Source: Isoetes taiwanensis
Lineage: Eukaryota > Streptophyta > Lycopodiopsida > Isoetales > Isoetaceae
Reading direction: 5' to 3'
DNA: 64,000 nt
Assembly (NCBI GenBank): GCA_021234155.1
Contig: JAJEKV010000076.1
Span: 171,452 to 235,451 of the forward strand
Shown: in pieces, positions 9,361 to 19,812 of the stretch
Layout: every line of letters starts with the position of its first letter
How positions within the stretch are numbered: position 1 is the first letter of the stretch
Notes under the pieces: generated by a model
Databases searched by the model: none
Told to the model about the DNA's origin: nothing
The model's input: the letters and a program-made list of their open reading frames with translations, nothing else
Program-made: the position numbers and the translations under genes

Positions 9361-9697
9361 GATTAGACGGAAGTGGCCAGGCTATAGAAGGTTTATAATT
9401 TTGTTTCATAGGAGGTTTATAGGTTGCTTTTCTCCGGAGGCCACATTATAATTATTGTTGATAATGTTGCCATAATAGACTTTCAATGCTTCTCATATAG
9501 ATTATTTTTAATGAAATAATTTTCAAAGTTCACTTTCCCTTATACATTAGAGAAACTTACAAAATACTCTTAATTATTGACTAAATTATCAAAAAGCTTC
9601 TTAAACAAATCCTAATTTAATTTAAAATTTCCCAACTTGCCCATTTTTCCTAACAATCTTCTTGCATAACTTGGATAGGTGGAATTACATTTCTAAA
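9361..9697. other. AT-rich 3' flank of the peptide frame
   Basis: No gene is seen. A short duplicated AGGTTTATA word occurs at 9389-9421, and AATGAAATAATTTTC (9510-9524) could serve as a plant polyadenylation signal for the peptide frame. The rest is AT-rich. Confidence 0.4.
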
Positions 9698-9960
9698 GGG
9701 TGATATTGAAGCATAATTAAGGGCTAGTTTGAATGTATATGGATGTTCACGTACACCTTTACAAAAAAAAGAATATCATAGAAGATAAGAACTCGTATAT
9801 AATTGTAGGGATTGGATGTCCAGAAGGGTGATATTGAAGCACAAAAGATAAGCAATTAAGGGCTAGTTTGAATGTATGCGGATGACCACTCACACCTTTT
9901 CAAAAGTAATGTCGTAGAAGATGAGAACTCGTAGTATCATTATAGGGACAAAATGGATAG
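9698..9960. repeat. ~138-bp imperfect tandem duplication
   Basis: GGGTGATATTGAAGCA starts at 9698 and again at 9836. Both copies continue through AAGGGCTAGTTTGAATGTAT, a GGATG word and GATAAGAACTCGTA/GATGAGAACTCGTA. The copies are clearly diverged, and the same pair exists in unit 2 (about 38164-38410), so this duplication predates the 27-kb one. Confidence 0.8.
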
Positions 9961-10170
9961 AGCCCGTGCAAATAACGAAAGAGAATTTCTCCATTTAATT
10001 GGTCTAATCCTAGACCCATAAATGGCACATGCCTATTTATATTCAAATCAGATATAGCATGAAATTCAAGATACCATTATCTTAACATATATAAACAAGA
10101 AATTTAATGCGTCCTACGGTGCATGTTCGAGTTTTAACATGTTCCTACGTGCAAGTTCTTGTCGTGCCCT

Positions 10171-10870
10171 ACATTCTAAAAGAATCTCTTGAGAATACTC
10201 TAAATTCATAGATTCTCAAAGATTCTACCAAGGTTCTCTTAGAGGTTTCGTGAGCATTTCTCTAAATTTTATAAGATTCCCTCTAGATTCCATTAGATTT
10301 CCCTAGATTCTCCAAGATTCTATGAAGATCCCCTTGGATTCCCTTAGATTCCTTTAGATTTTATGAGATTGCCCTAGGTTCCCTTACATTACATGAGATT
10401 CAAAGAGATTCTATAAAGATTCCCTTAGATGCTCTAAGATTTCATCAACATTTTCTTAGATTCCCTTAGATTTTATGAAGATTCCTTTAGATCCCCCAGA
10501 TTTTAAGAGATTCCCTTAGGCTTGTAAATATTTTTCTAGATTCTCTTACATTTTATAAGATTTTCTTAGATTCTATTAGATTCTTTCGATTCCTTTACAT
10601 TCTAGAACTTTTTTAGAACATTCTAAGACTTTTCTCGGAACATTCTAAGACTTTCAATATATTCTAGAACTTTTCTCGAAGTATTTCCCTAGATTTCCTT
10701 ATATTCCTGTAGATTCTCCTACATTCTAGAACATTCCAAAACTTATTAGAACAATTTGGAACTTTCTGGAAGAATTTTCTTAGATCCCCCCTAGATTCTC
10801 TTATGTTCTAGAACTTTCTAGAGAGCCTTCCAGAACATTCTAGAACTTTCTTGAACTAGCTAGAACGTTA
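10171..10870. repeat. Degenerate short-word array rich in heat-shock-element-like TTCTAGAA
   Basis: About 700 bases are built from two related words: GATTCCCTTAGATTC in the first part, and TTCTAGAACATTCTAGAAC with variants in the last ~300 bases. TTCnnGAA repeats in alternating orientation are exactly the heat-shock factor site pattern, and runs such as TTCTAGAACATTCTAGAA meet the three-unit consensus. The array sits ~1 kb downstream of the peptide frame. It may be only a decaying minisatellite that happens to resemble HSEs. Unit 2 has the same array at 38640-39335. Confidence 0.75.
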
Positions 10871-10932
10871 TAGTCTATTTTATCTTAATGGGAAAATTAC
10901 CCTTAAGTATATTTGAAACATAAATTATTCTT

Positions 10933-11010
10933 AGAGTTAATGCTTGGTCTAGTGGTTAGCATGGGGGGCTGAGGGGTCAATGGCCAGGGTTCGAATGCCC
11001 ACATAACATA
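10933..11010 (+). mobile_element. tRNA-like SINE head with A and B boxes
   Basis: TGGTCTAGTGG at 10945-10955 matches an RNA polymerase III A box, and GGTTCGAATGC at 10988-10998 matches a B box, at tRNA-like spacing. I cannot fold a proper acceptor stem around them, so this is not a functional tRNA. A tRNA-derived SINE head is the best reading. In unit 2 (39395-39460) the A box has been deleted, leaving GCTGGTTAGC, and the B box reads GGTTTGAATG. Confidence 0.5.
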
Positions 11011-11122
11011 AAAATTTTAAAAGCCTTTTCCTAAGGGATGAGCATTCAACTTGGGCCGTAGAATCTTGGACTCGATCACGGGTCGAGATCTCACCACGTG
11101 ACAATAATTAAAGCAATATGAT

Positions 11123-11460
11123 AGGATCTATTATATATAATTCCCAAAGTCATGTGCACCGTAGGATATGTGCCAAGCCAAGTGAGCCGTAAGATCTCGG
11201 ATCGATGATCAGGATCGGATCAACCTAGACCGTAGGATCGATTACATATAATTCCCAAAGCCATGTGCACCGTAGGATGTGTCCCAAAGCAACGTGAGTC
11301 GTAGGATCTCGGACCGACGATCAGAATCAGATCAACCTGGACGGTAGGATTGCCTACATATAATCTACAAACAAACTCCCAAGCCATCTGGGCCATAGAA
11401 CACGTCCCAAAGCCACGTGAGCCGTAGGATCTCGGATCAACGGCCGGATTCAGAAGGACA
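11123..11460. repeat. 111-bp satellite, three units, with G-box-like ACGTG words
   Basis: Units begin at 11123, 11234 and 11346 (AGGATCTATTATATATAATT, AGGATCGATTACATATAATT, AGGATTGCCTACATATAATC). Each carries a CCGTAGGAT word and a GCCACGTGAGCCGTAGGATC-type segment, with the perfect form in the last unit. CACGTG is the plant G-box core, and another stands just upstream at 11095. Unit 2 has the same array at about 39648-39985. Confidence 0.85.
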
Positions 11461-11495
11461 AACATAAGAACATATATATGTTATGATATGATATT

Positions 11496-13036
11496 CTAGA
11501 ATGGGACTCGCAAGAAACCAACAAACCGCCCGACTACCAGAGAACTTCCTTACAAACTAGGATCAAGGACAATGTCACAGGACGAGGCCAAAGGCCGGTA
11601 AAGGATAGCAAGAAAGATACGCCAAATTGGCTAAACCAGGCAGGAAGAAGCCCCTCCCCTGCCTGGAAACAATTCATAGATAGGCTTCTCATTCATCTCA
11701 GCAGATTTTCTACAATGGTGGACAGTGGGTAGCCGCACACATGCGAACTACCCACGAAAAATAAAGGGAAAATCCAATTATATCATTTGGACCCCAAAAA
11801 AATACAATGCTAATAGATGAGTGGCTGATGTACCTGCCGAAAGCTTATCACCGGGATTAAAAAACCCCGCCCTTTCGGGTTTTCGAGGAAAAACCCTAGT
11901 GATAAGCCTTCGGCAAGGGGCTTAGACAAACGTAAGGCATAGAATCGCTCCCAAAAACCCCCGCATGGAGAAGTCGAAACAGATGCCGCTCGCCAACCTG
12001 TACCTGCACATCACCAACACAACAAACGAGAAAACATACCAGAGAATAGCATCACCCAGCGGGTGGAAAAATATGATAAATAGAACTTGTACAAAATATA
12101 ATAAACAAAGAAGGGGGAGGGTGGGTTCAAGAGAATAAGATATCTTCTGAGAGAGAAGAGGAAGCACCGATGAGTCGTGGATGCGTAAAACGAGCCCGAA
12201 ATAGTCAAATTCCCAACCGTAATCCGCATGGGCCGCCGCGATGCATGCATGACATGCATGCTCGTCCCATTTCTAGAATGGCGATCCGATGTCTCCGGAT
12301 CGATGCGATTCTAGAATGGGACTCGCAAGAAACCAACAAACCGCCCGACTACCGCGAGAGAACTTCCTTACAAACTAGGATCGAGGGACCGAAGGTCACG
12401 GGGACGAGGCCAAAGGCGGTAGGAAGGATAGCAAGAAAGGTGCACCAAAGTGGCTAAACCAGCAGAAGAAGCCCCTCCCCCGCCACGGAAATAATTCAAG
12501 AGAATAAGGTAATCGCCGAGAGAAGAGGAAGCGCCGATGAGACGTGGATGCGTAAACGCTACCGAAATAGCGAACTCCCAACCCAAAACGGGCATGCGCC
12601 GCCGCATGCATGCATGACATGCATGCTCGTCCCCATTCTAGAATGGCGATCCGATGTCTCCGGATCGATGCGATTCTAGAATGGGACTCGCAAGAAACCA
12701 ACAAAGCCCGACTACCGTAGAGAACTTCCTTACAAACTAGGATCAAGGACGAGGTCACGGGGACGAGGCCAAAGGCCAGATAAAGGATCGCGAAGAAAGA
12801 TACGCCAAATTGGCTAAAACCAGCGGGAAGAAGCCCCTCCCCCTGCCTGGAAACAATTCAAAGAGAATAAGGTACTGCTGAGAGAAGAGGAAGCGCCGAT
12901 GAGACGTGGATGCAGAAACGCGCCTGAAATAGCGAACTCCCAACCCAAAACGGGCATGCGCCGCCCGCATGCATGCATGACATGCATGCTCGTCCCATTC
13001 TAGAATGGCGATCCGATGTCTCGGATCGATGCGATT
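11496..13036. mobile_element. 1541-bp unit 1-specific insertion of three tandem repeats
   Basis: Unit 2 reads straight from GATATGATATT to GTAGGTTGATTCC (near 40006), so everything between is extra. It consists of three repeats starting at 11496, 12311 and 12676, each beginning CTAGAATGGGACTCGCAAG and ending CGGATCGATGCGATT. The last two are 365 and 361 bp. The first is longer because of a nested 453-bp insert. Each repeat ends in a hairpin (CCCATTCTAGAAT pairing with ATTCTAGAATGGG around CGATCCG/CGGATCG) next to a CATGCATGCATGACATGCAT word. No protein is encoded and no flanking target duplication is seen. Confidence 0.85.
11677..12129. mobile_element. 453-bp insert inside the first tandem repeat, with an inverted repeat
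   Basis: The first of the three repeats is interrupted relative to the other two, with TTCA at both edges (11673-11676 and 12126-12129), consistent with a 4-bp target duplication. Inside, CCTGCCGAAAGCTTATCAC (11833-11851) is inverted as GTGATAAGCCTTCGGCAAGG (11899-11918), and a smaller AAAACCCC/GGGTTTT inversion lies between them. No coding frame is recognised. It could be a small non-autonomous element. Confidence 0.55.
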
Positions 13037-13732
13037 GTAGGTTGATTCCTCTAGAACATTATTCTGAAATTCCTATCTAGAATTTTGACACCTCAGCCAA
13101 CTTCGTGCGCAACACTTCTCCATAAAAAAATTTGAAACGTATAATAAATTGAGGCAAAGGAACAATCGAAAGCTCCAAAGGCGGAGGGAAAGAATGGATC
13201 GATGGAGCAGTCAGCGAGAGGGCTCCATTTAATTGATCTAATCCTAGACCTATTTGTATTCAAATCTGGTATAGTATGTGATTCTAGCATGAAATTTAGG
13301 ATACTAATATTATCTACTCTTATATAATCGATATAAGCCAAGATTCGATTCCCATATTCCTTGGATTCCCGTCCGGGGAAAAAAATAGGGTGCTCGTGTG
13401 AAAAAAAAGGAAAAATAAGAACCGTATCAGGGTGGACATCTGTCGATCGAAGATATTTTTGTTGTGACAAATGGCAGTCGTGAGTTCGTCTCGTCGTTGA
13501 TCTTATCTGCTTCTTATCTACCGAAGGACTCGCTTCCGTCAAGTGCTCTTCCCCGCCGATTCGTTTGCTCCATTTCGGCGAGCTCTCCTTTCACCGCCGC
13601 CATAACCCAGGTAGTAAAAAAATTTGTGTGTCTGTGATGCATCTCTTTGGCTATGGTTCTTTCTGGCATGGTTCGCCCTTTGGTCAGGTTGATCGCATCC
13701 CCTGTTCTTGGGTCCGATCAATGCCATCAAGC
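13037..13732. other. Upstream flank of the reductase fragment
   Basis: Part of this flank repeats sequence near 9960-10080 (CTCCATTTAATTG, TCTAATCCTAGACC, TAGCATGAAATT), showing another dispersed duplication of ~120 bp. Downstream, 13400-13730 is GC-richer and pyrimidine-rich, as expected of a 5' leader. TTTGTGTGTCTGTGATGCAT and the following bases recur unchanged in unit 2. No other gene is seen. Confidence 0.5.
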
Positions 13733-14673
13733 ATGGCCGCTTCCAATTCATGCAAATCCGAACAGAGAGGCCTGCTTTGTGCCACCGGAAACTGGGGACT
13801 TCTTGGGTGTTCTATTATCAGGCCTCTCATTAGGGATTTTTTGAGATCATAAAAGGGCCTTCTAAGAACTGCTGACTAAGCTATATGAACTACCAATCGG
13901 AAAACAGAACTGGTAATCCAGTCAGCAAAACAGTTATAACTAACTTACTGGATCACATTTTCTAGCATAAGTGTTGATAGAAAAGTCCAAATGAGCTCTT
14001 GTTTGGTGCAATAGATAGATCTCATTGAGATCTTTCCAACCTTGGGTGGTTTGCATATCTTTTAGTCCCGTAGGATAGTAAAAAATGGTAAAAACCATAT
14101 TTTTTAGAGTTTTGACAATCATAAGTGGTTAGAATATGTGCAGCACCTAAGGTTGGAAAGATCTCAATGAGATCTATCTATTGCACTAAAGGAGAGCTCA
14201 TTTGGACTTTTCTATTAATAGTTATACTAGAAAATGTGATCCAGTGAGTTAGTTATAACAGTTTTGCTGACTGGACCCGTCAGGCTCTGATTTCTGATTG
14301 GTAGTCCATTTATCTTCATTTGGCTTAGTTGGCATGTTTTGAAGGCCCTTTTTTAATCTAAAAAAAAACCTAATGTCTTTTTAAAGGCTACCATGCCCGC
14401 TGCACAATTAGCATCACACCAGGTTAGATTTGTTAATGTGGAAAAAGAAATTTTCCTTTTTTCTGCCATCTAAAATGGCTATCTCATTTCTAAATTTTGC
14501 AAAACCCGGAGCATGCAAGTTTGATTAATGTAATCTTGCTGTGCAGAGGTGAGTCATGAGCTTGTGCATGCTTATTTGCTTAGCTACAACAGCCTTTCTA
14601 AGGCATTAATGGCTGTGAAGGAGTCTTCCATGTTCCCGCTCCACATGAAATAATTGGCACTAGAGATTATCCA
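13733..14673 (+). pseudogene. Cinnamoyl-CoA/dihydroflavonol reductase-like fragment, disrupted
   Basis: This is the unit 1 copy of the two-exon fragment described at 40732-41125. The first exon starts MAASNSCKSEQRGLLCATGN and is cut at 13827, inside the codons following the TGNWGLLG dinucleotide-binding motif, by a 548-bp MITE. It resumes at 14376 and reaches its donor at 14422. The second exon (14547-14673) has lost one C in AAGGCATTAATGG compared with unit 2, shifting the frame. The gene also lacks all later exons (the family usually has about 320-340 residues). It is certainly non-functional here. Confidence 0.75.
13828..14375. mobile_element. 548-bp hairpin MITE inside the reductase exon
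   Basis: Terminal inverted repeats begin CATTAGG and end CCTAATG and extend through AAAAGGGCCTTC/GAAGGCCCTTTT. The interior is also a long imperfect palindrome (for example GTGCAATAGATAGATCTCAT near 14007 against ATGAGATCTATCTATTGCAC near 14170). The element has no coding frame. Unit 2 has the uninterrupted exon GGCCTCTTCTTTCTAAAGGC. Joining the unit 1 flanks reproduces it with one mismatch and no duplicated bases, so no target-site duplication is visible. The superfamily is undetermined. Confidence 0.85.
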
Positions 14674-15213
14674 GTAAGTTTGGTAAAGTTTCCTCTGGTT
14701 TTACATTTGCAAAACTAAAGGTTACTAGGCGGTTTAAAGGGAAAATGCTTAATCTCCTTTATTCTTCATGTTTAATCGATGAGCCGTCGGTTGTTACTTT
14801 ATTTTTCCGTTTAATCTCACATTTGCAAGGGCGTCTCGATCTTTGAATCATACAGTTTTCCCTTTGTTCCAGCAGAGAGGTTTTGCCTTTTCCAATTTCG
14901 ATGCGGTGATGTTGACATGGGTTTGGAGCTGCTGAAAATAAGCCGTGCAATGGATAGGACATTTTCCGTTTTTTCGGAAATAGGTTTGGTTGGTTGTCTT
15001 TGGGATAATAGCCACGTGTAGGCTTTTATGTCGTTTGTTTTTTGCCGGAGTTGAGCTCAGATATAAATCGGGAGACTTCATGCCGGTTTAGGGAAAGTAA
15101 AGCCAAAGGACACCAAGGTAGCTATTTGCATTATACTTCATATTGTCTTTTTTTTGTACAGATTTGACATTAAAGTCCGGGTCAATATTTTTATTGTTTC
15201 TCTTGAAGGGCAG
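14674..15213. other. Interval after the reductase exons
   Basis: Intron-like, T-rich DNA (TTTATTTTTCCG, TTTGTTCCAGCAGAG). Around 14890-14960 a short plus-strand reading (DMGLELLKIS in unit 2 spelling near 41360) looks coding-like but cannot be joined to the reductase frame. No further reductase exon is recognisable. Confidence 0.4.
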
Positions 15214-15980
15214 GGAGCAAGCGACCTTAAAAAGAAATCTACTACAAAACAAGGAGTTCAAGTTGATCCAAGTGCATTAAGTGTTGTTAGAGTTCCTACT
15301 TCCACTTTCGGGGGTGTGAAGATCTGGTTTTGAAAGCTCGATGATGGAGATGAACAACAAAGGCGTCTCACCATAGTCTCACCATAGCACCGCCCATTTG
15401 TCCCATTGTTGGGCCCCTGAATCACAAATATTGTCACATTCCGCATGAAGCAAACTTTGATAAAAGCCCAAAGTAAGGAAGATGTCGGAAGTTCTTGTTT
15501 GATTCTTTCTATCCTAGAGGTTAAATTTACACGAAGTCTCTTCCGCATAGGTCTGCGGAAGGGAACTTGTTGGCTTCGTGAAATAGAAATGTGGAACACA
15601 AGTCCTTAGTGAAGCTTCTTCCCATACAAGTCCAACAAATGCGGTGATTTTATAGCTTGAAGTCCGGCATGGGGGTCCGTGTTGCCAAATCTCAAACTAT
15701 CCCATGTGTGCTACATAAAAAAATGAACGTCCCGCCATCATCGAGCTTCAAAAGCCCTGTTTTTTTGTCGTGGAATTGGGTTATGGGGGGCTTCCAACTC
15801 TGATTCATGCGGTTATGTGGTATATGCATATCTCGCATTTCCCATCATTCTAAAAATCTGATACAGAAAGTGAAACAGGGAAACGGGGAACAGGAATGGA
15901 ATGGATCTTCCAAATGGTGATTCTAATTTCTTTGCTTTCGATTACGCAAAGGACGAGGACATAATCTTTTAACTGTGATT
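15214..15980 (+). pseudogene. Unidentified coding-like relic, unit 1 copy
   Basis: This is collinear with the longer frame in unit 2 at 41650-42474. In unit 1 it is cut by several small indels. Fragments such as GVQVDPSALSVVRVPTSTF remain readable. The protein is not recognised. It lies on the same strand as the reductase exons but its peptide does not resemble any part of that family, so the arrangement is probably an accidental juxtaposition. Confidence 0.35.
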
Positions 15981-17115
15981 CACCAAAATTGTTAGTAAGG
16001 CAACTGACTTCATGTCAAATTATAAATGTTCTGCAATAGTATAGGTAATTGAGTCCTGCTTTTAATATAATAGGATAGAATTTAAAAGAATTCTAAATTG
16101 AGACTGCACAGATATACTTATCTATAGTCAAAAAAAAAAATAGATATTCTTCTCCTCGAAATGATGGCCCTAGCTCGCATATATTATTTTATAAATTTTC
16201 TGAATCATGTTATCGGCAAAGTGATTGTTGTCGATGCCTAACAAAAGCCATTGATTTTAAACATCCAGTAGTTCTTAGGCTCCTTTAACATTATCTATAA
16301 TTTACGCAGTCCCATTGTCTAAATGGTCTGATTTGGTTTTATTTTTTCATAAGATTTGTTGTGTGTAATTTTTAACCCAGGATTCCCTTCTGCTAGATGT
16401 TTGTAATTCACTAAACATTGTGCTAAGACTGTTAATGGACATCACCTCTGTCTTGCAATCAAAACAGCAAAGCATTGAAGTCCTTGCTTACAGCATATTG
16501 ACTGCATTTTACTTGCATGATATATAACTCACTGGCACCCTTTACTTCATTTTTCGATTCTTTGGCCCAAATATGTGCGAGGCATTTTATTTTTACACCA
16601 CAACTCAATCATTGAGGATATTAAGAAGCTAAAGCTTTCGCAATAGCTTGATCTAAGCGTGCATCATTGGCATCTGTCATTTGAATCACCTTGCAAAGGC
16701 ACTTTGTGCCACATTGTGTTTAAATATATAAAACATCATGCGTGTTGTATTATTCAGAATATTGGAATAATGGTTAGCCTCATAAGGCAAGCTCCTTAAA
16801 ACTGATTGTTTTAAAAACATCTTTCAAGATCGTCATGGTTTCCCAATTGTAGAATTCTAATTTTGACTAAAGAATCCCAATAATTGAAGATTCTCATGTT
16901 GGATTCCCAATTGAAGGATTTTGATTTTGGCTTAAGAATCTTACTCCCAAAAGATGAAAACCAAGTTGCTACATTGCATTGAGTTGTCGAAGTAGTACAT
17001 TGAACATTGATGAAGATGTTATTTTAGAAATTTGGGAAAGGATCAGTATTAGTTTCTGGAATTGTTAAGTTCCACTGGTTGCAAGATTTATTTCGGGCAA
17101 GATATTTGGAGCATT
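15981..17115. other. Non-coding stretch
   Basis: AT-rich with stops in all frames. A short local repetition of CCCAATTGTAGAATTCTAATT and CCCAATTGAAGGATTTTGATT type words occurs at 16840-16930. Nothing else is recognised. Confidence 0.5.
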
Positions 17116-17280
17116 AGCTTCCAACCACATCAGACAGATCTTAAGTTGAGCTTAGGCATCATGGCGGAGGCACATTCTTAGGAATATGAATGAGAGTAGC
17201 TTCCAACCACATTAGGCAGATCTTAAGTTGAGCTTAGGCATCATGGCCGAGGCACATTCTTAGGAATATGAATGAGAGTA
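17116..17280. repeat. 82-bp tandem duplication
   Basis: AGCTTCCAACCACAT through TTAGGAATATGAATGAGAGT occurs twice, starting at 17116 and 17198. Unit 2 has the same pair at 43553 and 43634, so it existed before the 27-kb duplication. Confidence 0.92.
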
Positions 17281-17914
17281 CAGAGAGATGCCGAATAAGA
17301 AAATATAATTTTTCAAGTCAAGCAAAATCTAGTCTTTGCCATGCCTTCTTACCTGTAATTAGAGGATAACTCGAATTTGTTGGATATAATAACATGTATT
17401 GTGATAGATTTCATATATAATTACTGGTCGTATCATTCTTATTGCATTGTTTTTTACATGACGTTCTTGAAACTCTTAAGTTACTTCTCACGTGTTTGTC
17501 CCAACACTTGATTTTGATGCAAGGCTTGGTTGAAAGGAAATCGTTCGAATACTACATCGTAGAAAAATGTGCACCTACGAGTACTCAAGGAAAAGTCTCC
17601 TCTTGACATGTGTGATCTTTAGAACAAGATTGTGTTAAGTATTAGCATAAAGAGATGGACAATTGCAACCTAATGCCTGGCATGCAGCATTTAAATTTTG
17701 TGCAGTGAGGATCAACTACTTAGTACCATGCGGGTAGCATTTAAATTTTGAGCAAGATTCTAAAATTATCTGGTCTATCTTACGACAAGGACAAGCGTCC
17801 CATATATTCAATCCGTTCAAGAAGGCCTTTTGCGCAAATGCGAACTATGATAAATCCATTACTAAACAAGATTAGAACAAAGACTCAGGCCAACTTTATA
17901 GGGTTAGAACTAAA
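17281..17914. other. Non-coding stretch before the GC palindrome
   Basis: No gene is recognised. A 65-codon plus-strand frame (17748-17945) runs into the palindrome and has no family resemblance, and its unit 2 equivalent is broken. Confidence 0.45.
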
Positions 17915-17959
17915 GAAATGTTCGCGGCGGCCTTGGCCGCCGTGATAAATTTCTTGTAT
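17915..17959. repeat. GC palindrome module, site 2 (inverted relative to site 1)
   Basis: AGAAATGTTC, GCGGCGGCC, TT, GGCCGCC and GTGATAAATTTCTTGTA. The reverse complement is nearly identical over ~43 bases to 36612-36656, although the surrounding DNA is unrelated. Read in this orientation it is also open from an ATG (MFAAALAAVINFLYT, then stop), as is the site 1 module on its minus strand. In unit 2 (44355-44396) the palindrome is badly altered. Confidence 0.7.
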
Positions 17960-19439
17960 ACATAAACACACTTTGATGTGTGGGATGCATGGGTTGCTCC
18001 TTTCCATTTCGGTCATCAAATTTAGCTGTAAAATCTCGGCCACATGTTTAGATATGCGTACATGGCATGCGTGCATGATGGCATGCGTGCAGCAGATCTT
18101 AGTCGTTAGATCAAAAGGTGAGGATAAATCCTAGCCATTAAGTTTTTATAATAAATTGCAATGAGGTGAGGTGGCATCTTCATTAATAAAAAGGTAGCGA
18201 TTAGGTGGACTTTCTAGGAAGCTTTCTCTGTCTTAATTGCCTTCAAAGGCCTGTAACTTGCACTAGAGGGGTCGGATGAAGATGGGGCACATGCCTTGTA
18301 TTCTTCTCGTCGAGAGCTTTTCAACGACCGGTACTTTGGCACCGTTCATGTGTGTATCTTAGCATTAGGTTTCACTTTGCATTAACAATTACATACATCT
18401 TAGAAGTAAATAGCTAAACCTTTGTAATAATTCTAAACCTTGCTAATTGTGCATTGTGTAGATAATAATGTGTACCATAAAAGTGGTAGCAATGTACATT
18501 ATTGCATATAAATTGGAAAATATATTTATTAGGTTATGCCTTACACTATACCATAAAATGGCCACACTAACATAATCTATAGAATGGTCATTGTAACTCA
18601 CTAAGCATTTTAACCAATGTTAACATGAATTCTCTAGATGTTAGTTGTGGGGTTAGTTGTTTTGCAATCCTTGATGCTTATTTGTTGTTGCATTTGCTCA
18701 ACAATGTGATGCAAACGCATGCGTGATTGTAAAATTTCCAATAATGTCCTTAAAACAATGTAGAGACGCTTAGAGGTATCCATAATGTTCCTCTGGAGCA
18801 AACGATGATGATTTACCATTCTAAATGAAAAATATCTTGTATACATCAAGTATGTTTCTATATAGCAACATAAATAGACGCCCTTACATCCTTGAAGACA
18901 ATTGTCGATGCTTTATTATTTTAATTATCTTGTACACATAAGAACAGGTATAAATGTCCTTACATTCTCATGACTATCAACCACGTGAGACAACTCATCC
19001 CGAAGATGGTTGTAAACGATTTCAAAGTGGCATTTGTAATGGTTATGGACATAAAATCACTACATACAGCTAAAAGAACCCATCTTGCTACAAAACGTAA
19101 ATCTAGAGAACAATGTGCTACATATAGAAAGTTTTCAAGGTTGAGCGGAAGATCTGAGTATGGGCTGCTTGCAAAATAGGGCGCCTATGAGTTCCTTGTC
19201 GATGCACTCAGGCTCTTCTTTTGTAATCCTCAACGTCTTCAATGTACCCGATAAACAGATTCGAAGCATACTCTGTTTTGCACCAAATGTAACCATCCAT
19301 ATTTCTTTCTATAATTCATGCTTCGACGTCTTCTTCTGGACCAAAATCTTAGATGCTCATACCAACACATTTTATGCCTATGAAAGGCTTATAAATCAGA
19401 GTTAAAACACGGGTGGAACAAAATACAGGCAAATAGTTC
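17960..19439. other. Long non-coding stretch
   Basis: Repeated GGCATGCGTGCA words near 18065-18090 form a small palindromic cluster. Short frames (18970-19179, 19160-19405) have no recognisable product and are not preserved in unit 2. No RNA gene is seen. Confidence 0.5.
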
Positions 19440-19812
19440 AAGGCCATGCTTTCTATGGAAAAAAAGAGCTTAAGATGTTGTTAGTGGCTATGTTAGAACT
19501 GATAGTGTTCATCTCGTGTGTTTCAGTGGAAAGGTCACATACATTAACTTTCTTCCATATCGTGCCATGGCTATCTTTTAGTCCAATTTTTGTACTAATA
19601 TTTGGAATCTATCCAAATGCAACTCCCAATGTACCCCAGTGGTAATCCTAACAATAAATGATTCTCCCATCAGAATTTGTTGGCATGCCCACTCCAGTTG
19701 GACATGTTCCGATGATCCAATCAGGTCCTTTACATTGTTCAATCTCAGTAATAGTGCTCCTACTACCAGATCATCTTCTAGCTCCTTGTCCATCCCCTGC
19801 AATTGAAGAGCT
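19440..19812 (-). pseudogene. Minus-strand coding-like relic, truncated in unit 1
   Basis: The minus strand reads EIEQCKGPDWIIGTCPTGVG, then MPTNSDGRIIYC, a stop, DYHWGTLGVAFG, a stop, and IGLKDSHGTIWKKVNVCDL. Only a few stops in over 100 codons, together with the composition, point to a real ancestral protein. In unit 2 the reading continues upstream through a segment that unit 1 has deleted (see 45960-46640). The family is not recognised. It may belong to a transposon or a host gene. Confidence 0.4.

Noticed and set aside
10933-11010. Functional tRNA gene
   Set aside because: A and B boxes are present but no acceptor or anticodon stem can be paired, and unit 2 lacks the A box.
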